Shown: piece by piece, positions 56,461 through 64,000 of the stretch
Position numbering within the stretch: the stretch's first letter is position 1
How the letters are laid out: each line of letters opens with the position of its first letter
Source: Gnetum montanum
Taxonomy: Eukaryota; Streptophyta; Gnetopsida; Gnetales; Gnetaceae
DNA: 64,000 nucleotides
Reading direction: 5' to 3'
NCBI GenBank assembly: GCA_015680685.1
Contig: MNCI01027100.1
Span: 833,363 to 897,362 of the forward strand
Program-made: the position numbers and the translations under genes
Notes under the pieces: model-generated
What the model saw: the letters and a program-made list of their open reading frames with translations, nothing else
Told to the model about the DNA's origin: nothing
The model's database searches: none

Positions 56461-58500
56461 AAAACCTGTCTTCGATATAATTCGATAAAATTGTGCAGAT
56501 ATTTTACAAAATTAACCCAGGCAAATGCTTCATGTGGGGCTATGCAGTGGTAGCTCCTATGGCTCCTGCTGTGGCTTCTCGTGTTTTAGTGGTGGTTGTG
56601 GCTGTTTTGCTATTGCTGCTTTGTTAAATGCATTAATCAAGGCTTTTATTTTCTCCTAGATCAGATCTATTGTAAGTACCTTTCAAGGGCACAATAGAGT
56701 TGCCAACATTTCGTGTGCATTTTCAAACCAAGCAATGAATTGTTTTCATTCAATATCAAATGACTTAATAATGTGTTTCACCTCCTGGTAGTCTATCATT
56801 CTCTTACCCAAATTTTTAGCAACGGTTCATTGACTTTCAAATCTTGTTTTTAGAACTTCAAGCTCTACATTAGCTATTTCCAACTTTTAACATACTTCAC
56901 TATGAAGCTTGTGTTCATTCTCATATAAAAAGTATGAGCCAGCTACCTAGTTTTCCAACTTTGCCTTTACCTTGCAAGTAGTGAGCGTTGCTAAATTAGC
57001 ATATTGAAGGTTGGAAAACTCTAGATATTTAGTCATTTCTTCTATTTGCAACTCCTTAGTATAGATTTTGGATTAATTATATGCATTCAAACCACAAATA
57101 TGGGCTACCATGCATCGCCTTAGAGCTATTTGAGGGCTTGATTCATCTTCACCTTGGCTAATCGTATCTCTTTCTCATTGATTTCTTTGTGCAAGCCCAC
57201 TTGGTCATTGTAATGATTTTTAAGTTTCTCATATTTTAGGGTCTAATTCTTCCAAGCATTGATCTTGATTATCGATTGTTGGCAAATGGCACACACCTCC
57301 TTCATAAAAAGATTCTTATTTTCATTTGTCAAACTTTGTACATCTACATGTACTTTCACCAACTACTACTAGTGCTCAAGGTATTTCTCCATTTGTTCCT
57401 TTTGCTTTTCTACCTTAAGTAATCTATTTTCATTGGCCAACTTTTTGTTTTCTTTGGCCTTGAATTACTCAATGGTCTCATCCCTTGTAAGGCTTAGTTG
57501 ATATATAGCATAATATAATAAGCAGGCTCTTAATTATGCAACTTCAACTATTAATTATTGATTGAGTAAAAAAGGCTCTTGAAGTTATGTTTCAACAATA
57601 ATTAACTTGTCCCTTATCTCAATGAGTGTCAACTAGATAGATGAGATATCTTCCAAAATGTCAACTACATTTGGAATTGATGGTTCAATGTTCACCAATT
57701 GTTCTACCTCTTTCTCATGGTGTGCTACACTCATTCCCCAGGATTCGGTACTTGCAAACATTTGAATGTAACCATGGTAGCAAAATCTAAGATTGGTGTT
57801 ATACGAACCTTCAAAGCTTTATAAATTCAATCCTCCATAGCTATTTCTTATCCTTTATATGACATGATCACCACTGTAACTCCATTTCCCTCTTCTAACA
57901 TCACAAAGAATGCTCTAGCATTGTCTAAATTTTTTGGCATTTATTTTGATGACAAGGGTGCTACAACACCTTTCACAGTAGGGTTCACTTGGACTTTGGC
58001 CGAACTTCTTCTTGCAAAGAAAAAGTTGGAAAGATCATCATGCCACTAGCTAACCATTCAAGTGACTTCATTCAAATGACTCATTATAGAATGATAATCT
58101 CCTAATCCTCACTAGGTACTTGATGAGATGTTTTTAGTTCTTTAATTTTTTCTCTAACACTTGGTATCTCCTTGGTTCACAAAGGTGATGCTTCTTCTTG
58201 AAGTCTCAATGGTAACTTCTCTTTCATCATTTCTTGCCATGATGCTATTATGACCTTCCAAAATGCATTGTTGGTGTAGCAGGCAATTCCTCTCTTTTTG
58301 TAGAGTTTCTTAATCAAGCATGCAAAAGAAAGTATCTTCCTACCCTTCTCATTCTCTTTGAAGTACTTTTCAATCTCTGGGAAGATGAGTTGGGGGCAAG
58401 TTGATGGGAAATCAACCACTAAGTGTTGCATGTGTCCTAGTTGAGAAGGATGTGATCTTGTTGGGTTGTATCATTAGATTGAGGTGGCACAATGCTATCT
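56461..58500 (-). pseudogene. Decayed coiled-coil frame, possibly retrotransposon gag-like
   Basis: On the minus strand 58431-58177 is open (FPSTCPQLIFPEIEKYFKEN, then CLIKKLYKKRGI), resembling the N-terminal part of unclassified plant retroelement proteins. Downstream, 57480-56600 shows coiled-coil text in a few frames (KLANENRLLKVEKQKEQM, LTNENKNLFMKEVCAICQQS, KYEKLKNHYNDQVGLHKEI) broken by stops. It lies upstream of LHCB7 on the same strand. The family is not certain. Confidence 0.4.
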
Positions 58501-60489
58501 TGAAATGTATCCTCTCAACTTGGATGAGCTCATTATACCCCTTGTTCATGCCATAACACCATTACATCCACTACTTTTTGCTTTCTTGGTCAAATTAGGT
58601 GAACACCTTTGCAACCTATGTGCTAATGTTGGGAGATCCTAAGGCATTAGTAATCACCTTAATGGAGTATGAGATGTTTTGTCACATAAGGCCATTTAAT
58701 GGAGTAGGCTTCATGAAGTTAAGTGCAAAAAATTTGATCAAGTAAAAATAAAGGAAAGTGATTGAAAAATATCACTTTTCTTTGAAATTGTTTTGATTAA
58801 TAGTTTAGCTTCAACTCTAAAAGGTGTTTTGGGGAATGTGAACATTTGTGACTTTGTGCATTTAGGAATAGACTAATAATTCCTTTGTTATGCTGGAAAA
58901 CAAGGATAGAACAAGGAGTGTAAAGGCTTAGTTTACTAATGTTATTTCTTTTCTTTAAGGGTATTTGTTGAGAGCAAAGGCTTGTCAAAGTAAGTTGAGT
59001 CTTTTGTGCATGAAACACAAGAGAGATATAATGATGTTGGCACATTCAATATATATGACAAGGTACGTTACCCTGACATCAAAGCTGACTTGAATTTGCT
59101 GGATGAAAATCTTACTAAAATGCCACATTCATTACCTTGTTCCAAGTACAAAGTTTTTCATAAACAACCCAACACAGCAACTATGGCTTTCATTGACTAT
59201 TTTGAGTTCAACGTGAAATTCACTTACGTAAAGAGAAAGTTCAAGATTCCACTTCCTGATCTAGATGAAAGGAAGAAATTGAAACTCATAAAAGAGGTGA
59301 ATCACAAAGGATAAAGATAAAATTACTATGTTCAAGTATGTGACATGAAATATTAGAATTATCTAGTACAAATTAAAGTGGTTAATATGCAATTTTAAAT
59401 AAATATATATCAAATTCTATTACGGAAGTTCATGGTAGAGTAAGTTTGGTTTTAACCCATAACGTCATCCTGGAAGTAGTGTTGTAAAATTGATTCATGA
59501 ATCTTAAAGGCCTATTTTAGGGTAGCCAAATGAAAGCAAACAAAAATCGCATTGGTAAACATATGAGCATTCAATTTGATTTCTGTTGAACAAATCAAGA
59601 GCCCAATGAGAGCATCCATGAGAGGCATATCCGCAATCATGCAATTCCAGGGCATAGTATTTCTAAGAGCCTATTCATCAAATACCTGCCACGCATCCCA
59701 CAAACCTATCACCAAACAAATAATATATCCATTTATGCTTTTAATCATCTTCCTGAAAACATAAGTAAGAATGTGCCCTGGGTAAGCTGCAACAAGTTCA
59801 AACAAGATACTGAGTGTTAGTTAAGCAAAGCGTACACGGAACCAATGGGACTGGTGCAAATGTCTCAATGCCAACATCATTCTCGTCATTTCCCTCACCA
59901 TCTGCAAGGTTGACACTACTATCAAGAAAGTCCTTCTTTACTAGCACATCGTTGACTTCATAGGTGGGAGTAACAATAGCAACGGAGGAGTGCAGAGCAA
60001 TGACAAGAGCCTAAACTGTGGGCGTAGGAGACGGTGTGTATCAAGGATTTCAAAAATATTTGCAACGAATGGAGCACATGACATCGCATGCGGTAAAGAT
60101 AGGAAACTGACATCTAGCACGATGAATTGCATGACAATGGTAATGACATAGATGGCAATACAAGATAGTAGGTGTAACGATGAATCTCTCAAGTGTTTCA
60201 TGGAGGAATAATAGGAGAACGACACAAGGGTTGTGGCAGGGCAATCATGGGTATCACTACCAGAAATCTTGTACAGATGTTGCTTGATGCAAGCACTGCA
60301 TTTTCCATTAACAAATTCTACAACTTTATTCTCCAGAATTATCTAGGCCAAAATATCAAATTGCAATTTATAAAGTTTATGCAAATGTTGCTTAAAATTA
60401 CAAGAGAAATTTAGTTGTTGAACATCCTTTAACTTGAAAATGTATCACATAGCCAATCCAAGAAGGGCTTTTATAATATATTTATATCA
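58501..60489. other. Unassigned sequence with one open frame
   Basis: The plus-strand frame 59006-59314 (102 codons) is lysine-rich and matches no family I know; it may be a relic. No other feature is recognised. Confidence 0.35.
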
Positions 60490-61725
60490 TGGATTTAAAA
60501 AAGAGTGGTTATAACTACTAAACACTTGGCAAATATAACTTTATTTTCTATGAGAGTTTAAACTTCCCATGGAAGTTGTAACTTCTTATGGAATATAATA
60601 TGATATTTATAACTAAGAGGACACTTGCCAACCATGGCATATATTTCTCAAATTTATCATAACTTCTTAGGATTGTTATAAATTAATCCTTGGATATTTG
60701 GAAGGAATTGGGAAAAAGACAATTGAAGATTACTTGTAAGATGGCTTGCTTTAATCCTGTGAGTTCACTTCTTCCCATTTTGTTTTAGTTACTTAGCTAA
60801 TGGTTTAGATAATATCATGTTTGGCATTTAATTTTAGAAATTTTCCTAGGTTGCATTTATAGCTCTATTTTTGTGCAATGTTAGACTTTTATTAAGTTTT
60901 GCCATAGAAGAGCTTATGTTGTTCAAAAGCCTCAAGAACAATTTAATAATAATGTCTTAACCAAATTGCCTATTTTGAGCATAAAGGATTTAGGAAAATC
61001 TTTGGTATTTTGAGATGACTAAAATAGCTTCATTGTTTTAAAGTGTATTGCTTTGGTATTTCAATCTTGAAATTGCCAATTTTTTTGAAGGCTCTATTGA
61101 ATGCAATCTTTGACAACTATTAACTAGCCAAAATAGAGACTCGTACTTTGTCATTTACCCAACATCTTTTGGTAGTATAATAAGATTATCTTTAAGAAAT
61201 TGTTTATTAAGCTCAAAGGGTTTGGACAATTCATAGTTAGATTGAATTGGAATAGCTTTATTGTAAAGTGTTTCCTCATATCAATTTATCTTGCTTAAAT
61301 ATTTGAGATTTCACACAAATCTACTTTCTTTTCTTTCTCTTTCAAAGTCCATTGAATCTCGCTCTATTTCTAGTTTTCTTATGGAATTTTTTATCTAGGG
61401 GAAATTACGAGTAGATTGGCAGAATTGTGTTCAAACATTTCCACAAAATTTTATTTGTTATAAGTAACGTACTGTAGGGACTATATAGATGAAGTGATTA
61501 GACAAAATAGGAATCTTCAACAACTCACAATATTTGACAAAGTTAGCCAAATCTCTCTTATAATAACTGATTACAGTTTTACACACAATCCAATCATTTC
61601 AACATTTGCAATAGTAAAGACATACTCATGATTAGTTCATTTTATAACTATTGAGTCTATTTGGAGGTATCTGGGCCTTCGTGTTGCTAGAGACCAGCAA
61701 GCACTTAAACCCTGTTTGAAGAACA
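60490..61725 (+). repeat. Dispersed copia-related repeat, copy 2
   Basis: This matches 51280-52745 in the same direction in blocks near 60500-60960 and 61635-61690. The copia coding segment seen in copy 1 is not recognisable here; AGCATAAAGGATTTAGG near 60980 may be a remnant. Confidence 0.6.
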
Positions 61726-62903
61726 CCTTTGATCCTATGACCCCCAGTCATGAGACTGGAGGCTCAACATTGGCAATCCCAAACAGTCACGAACAAGATG
61801 GTGATGTCCTTAATCTTTATTATGGCAATCTTTTGGTGGTTGTTCCAAAAGAGATACATTTCTCTTAGGCATAATTCTTCGTTTGTGGATATGGTTAGCC
61901 ATAACGATGATGCCTGTAGTTAATCCTATATCTCTTGATAACCAAACTCTATCAAGGGTTTAAATCTTTGTTCTTGCAAGACAAAGCTTTGGATTTCCTT
62001 TGTCTTAATCTTCTCTAGGTTGGCCTTTGTCTTGATCTCCTCTAGGTTGGGTCTAGGTCTAAGTAATTCATCTTGCCTTGACTATCCTATCTCAGTAGTA
62101 GGAGTTTGCCTAATAGATTCTACTTCAAGCTCCTATCTAATAAGCCTAGTTGCATGGGTTACTTTTGATTATATTTCCAATTATTCATGTCCCCATCCAC
62201 ATCCTCCTCTCAATTATTTCTCTCTTCTTTGTGATAGACTTTCCATGTTAGGGACTCTTTTGGGTGTAATTCGTAATCACATGAACTATTAATCATTAGT
62301 TCTTAGTCATTATTGCTAAGTGTTGTAACCCTTGCTTATCCTTGGAATTGGCTTAAATTCAAAAAAACTTAGCACTAATGTCCCTAAGTTATTGTGGTAT
62401 AACATCTTGAAGGTCCTAAGGTAGCTTTTAAACTTTTATATTATGTTAATCATTATTAACATTAGTTACCTTAGTTGTTGAAATTTTGGGGTTTCTTAAG
62501 GATCTCAAATTGTAGGTATGTTACCTCCATGATGTAAAGCTCAACTATGAAAGCTCACAAGTTTTTGAATGGGTTAATTTAGATGTCTAGGTTGCAATAT
62601 ATTGTAGTTGGAAGGCTTATGCTATCTAAAATGACAAAAACTCTCCTTGCAAGATGAGTAAAATGTGAAAAATTAATTAAGTATTAGTAGGTATATATAA
62701 CATTTTTATTTTGTGTCAACATTGAAGATTGAATGTTAAACAAGTCTATGTTCCACACATGCACAATTATTATGATCAAGACCCTACACTACACTAAACA
62801 AAACCATTAGGCCTATAATTGTATGTAGCAACAAGGTGGAAATGGAATGACAAGGAATTGTAGAGATTGGGATGTGAGATATCTTACCATGTTTGTAGTA
62901 GGC
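61726..62903. other. Unassigned sequence
   Basis: An open frame at 62020-62292 is Ser/Leu-rich and low in complexity; no family is recognised. The left part may be flank of the repeat above. Confidence 0.35.
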
Positions 62904-63394
62904 TCTCATATCAATTGTGGTTAAAATGATTGTCATTTCTATCCATGTAGGGTCTAAACTAAGCCCATACCTATTACAATCTAAAAATTTGCATATATTT
63001 AATTATTTAGTTTAATGCATGCTTTTAATTCATTAATGTTCTCAAATATGTTTCAATAGGTTAGTTTTAATTTTATTGACTTCCTTTTACTAATATTTGA
63101 TCTCAATCATAGATCTTCTGTATATTTTATGATTAAATGTTGAAATCTAATTCCCCCTACAAGTTTTTCTTTCTATTAGTTACCGTGTCTTTACAAGTAT
63201 TTTACTATGCATATTTTATACATTAAGCACATTCAATTATGCACATTTATTTTGTATTATGTACATGTGATTATATAATAGTCTATTCATGGAGCATTTT
63301 AGACCCTAATCTTATCTGCATCATACTCCTTGTCACTCTTTATTATTAACTTAGAAATTTGAGTTCATTTTTAATTATAATTAAATATCACATA
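62904..63394 (+). repeat. Large inverted repeat, left arm (491 bp)
   Basis: Position i pairs with position 126904 minus i without any gap across the arm. Where compared, the arms are identical except for one mismatch at 63312/63592. The arm is AT-rich and non-coding. Its outer end is unknown because the right arm is cut by the window edge. Confidence 0.95.
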
Positions 63395-63509
63395 NTTTGC
63401 AGAGTTCGACCGGATCGTGCGTGCACGCTCGTATTCGTATGGTGGAGTGTAGGGGTACCTCGCCACTCATCAGACACCATTCTAAGGAACTTCTTTAACA
63501 AAAATTATT
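63395..63509. other. Spacer of the inverted repeat with an N
   Basis: The spacer opens with an N at 63395, followed by about 85 bases that are far more GC-rich than the arms (TTCGACCGGATCGTGCGTGC and onward), then AT-rich text to 63509. The GC-rich part has no recognisable coding content. Confidence 0.8.
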
Positions 63510-64000
63510 TATGTGATATTTAATTATAATTAAAAATGAACTCAAATTTCTAAGTTAATAATAAAGAGTGACAAGGAGTATGATGCAGATAGGATTAGGG
63601 TCTAAAATGCTCCATGAATAGACTATTATATAATCACATGTACATAATACAAAATAAATGTGCATAATTGAATGTGCTTAATGTATAAAATATGCATAGT
63701 AAAATACTTGTAAAGACACGGTAACTAATAGAAAGAAAAACTTGTAGGGGGAATTAGATTTCAACATTTAATCATAAAATATACAGAAGATCTATGATTG
63801 AGATCAAATATTAGTAAAAGGAAGTCAATAAAATTAAAACTAACCTATTGAAACATATTTGAGAACATTAATGAATTAAAAGCATGCATTAAACTAAATA
63901 ATTAAATATATGCAAATTTTTAGATTGTAATAGGTATGGGCTTAGTTTAGACCCTACATGGATAGAAATGACAATCATTTTAACCACAATTGATATGAGA
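63510..64000 (-). repeat. Large inverted repeat, right arm, cut by window end
   Basis: This is the reverse complement of 62904-63394. It runs to the last base of the window, so the true arm length is at least 491 bp. Confidence 0.95.

Noticed and set aside
58797-59314. Protein gene at 59006-59314
   Set aside because: 102 codons, no motif, no splice partners seen; kept only as an unassigned frame.

Overview
This is a plant nuclear window, most likely from a gymnosperm (a conifer or relative). The grounds are two conserved nuclear genes with correct plant splice sites, introns of 11, 22 and 14 kb, and a dense mix of decayed LINEs, Ty1/copia pieces and endogenous Caulimoviridae (pararetrovirus) sequence of the kind described from gymnosperms. 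The organism call is an inference; no species marker is visible.

Two host genes face each other tail to tail. On the + strand the last two coding exons of an OSCA/CSC1-type (RSN1_7TM) calcium-permeable channel lie at 3329-3562 and 5639-5803; earlier exons would be left of the window. On the - strand a complete five-exon gene for the rare light-harvesting protein LHCB7 runs from an ATG at 56280 to a stop at 7832. All five exons join in phase to a 306-residue protein, with introns of 339, 13,865, 22,403 and 10,921 bp, so 921 coding bases occupy about 48.4 kb.

Almost everything else is repeat sequence, mostly inside the LHCB7 introns. Left edge (1-2046): an L1-type LINE on the - strand inside the channel gene. 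Intron 4 (8144-19064): two pararetrovirus fragments split by a hairpin-bearing insert, L1 pieces, and a 5'-truncated L1 with poly(A) tail and 12-bp target duplication. Intron 3 (19158-41560): an RTE-type LINE (+) interrupted by a near full-length L1 (-) that itself carries a 47-bp minisatellite; then two scrambled, overlapping pararetrovirus copies with movement, coat, protease, reverse transcriptase and RNase H regions, a downstream accessory reading frame and a promoter-like region; then RTE and L1 fragments. Intron 2 (41694-55558): copia fragments, LTR pieces, a 508-bp inverted-terminus element, a second copy of the viral accessory frame, and a joined pair of broken host-gene fragments (GRAM domain and hexose transporter).

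Right of the LHCB7 start (56.3-64 kb) lie a decayed coiled-coil frame on the - strand, a second copy of the repeat seen at 51.3-52.7 kb, and a large near-perfect inverted repeat (62904-64000, cut by the window end) around a 115-base spacer with an N.

The points most worth following up are the accessory frame preserved in two diverged pararetrovirus copies, the inverted repeat at the right end, the L1 catalytic-box fragment stuck against an N inside the virus, and the GRAM/transporter chimera.
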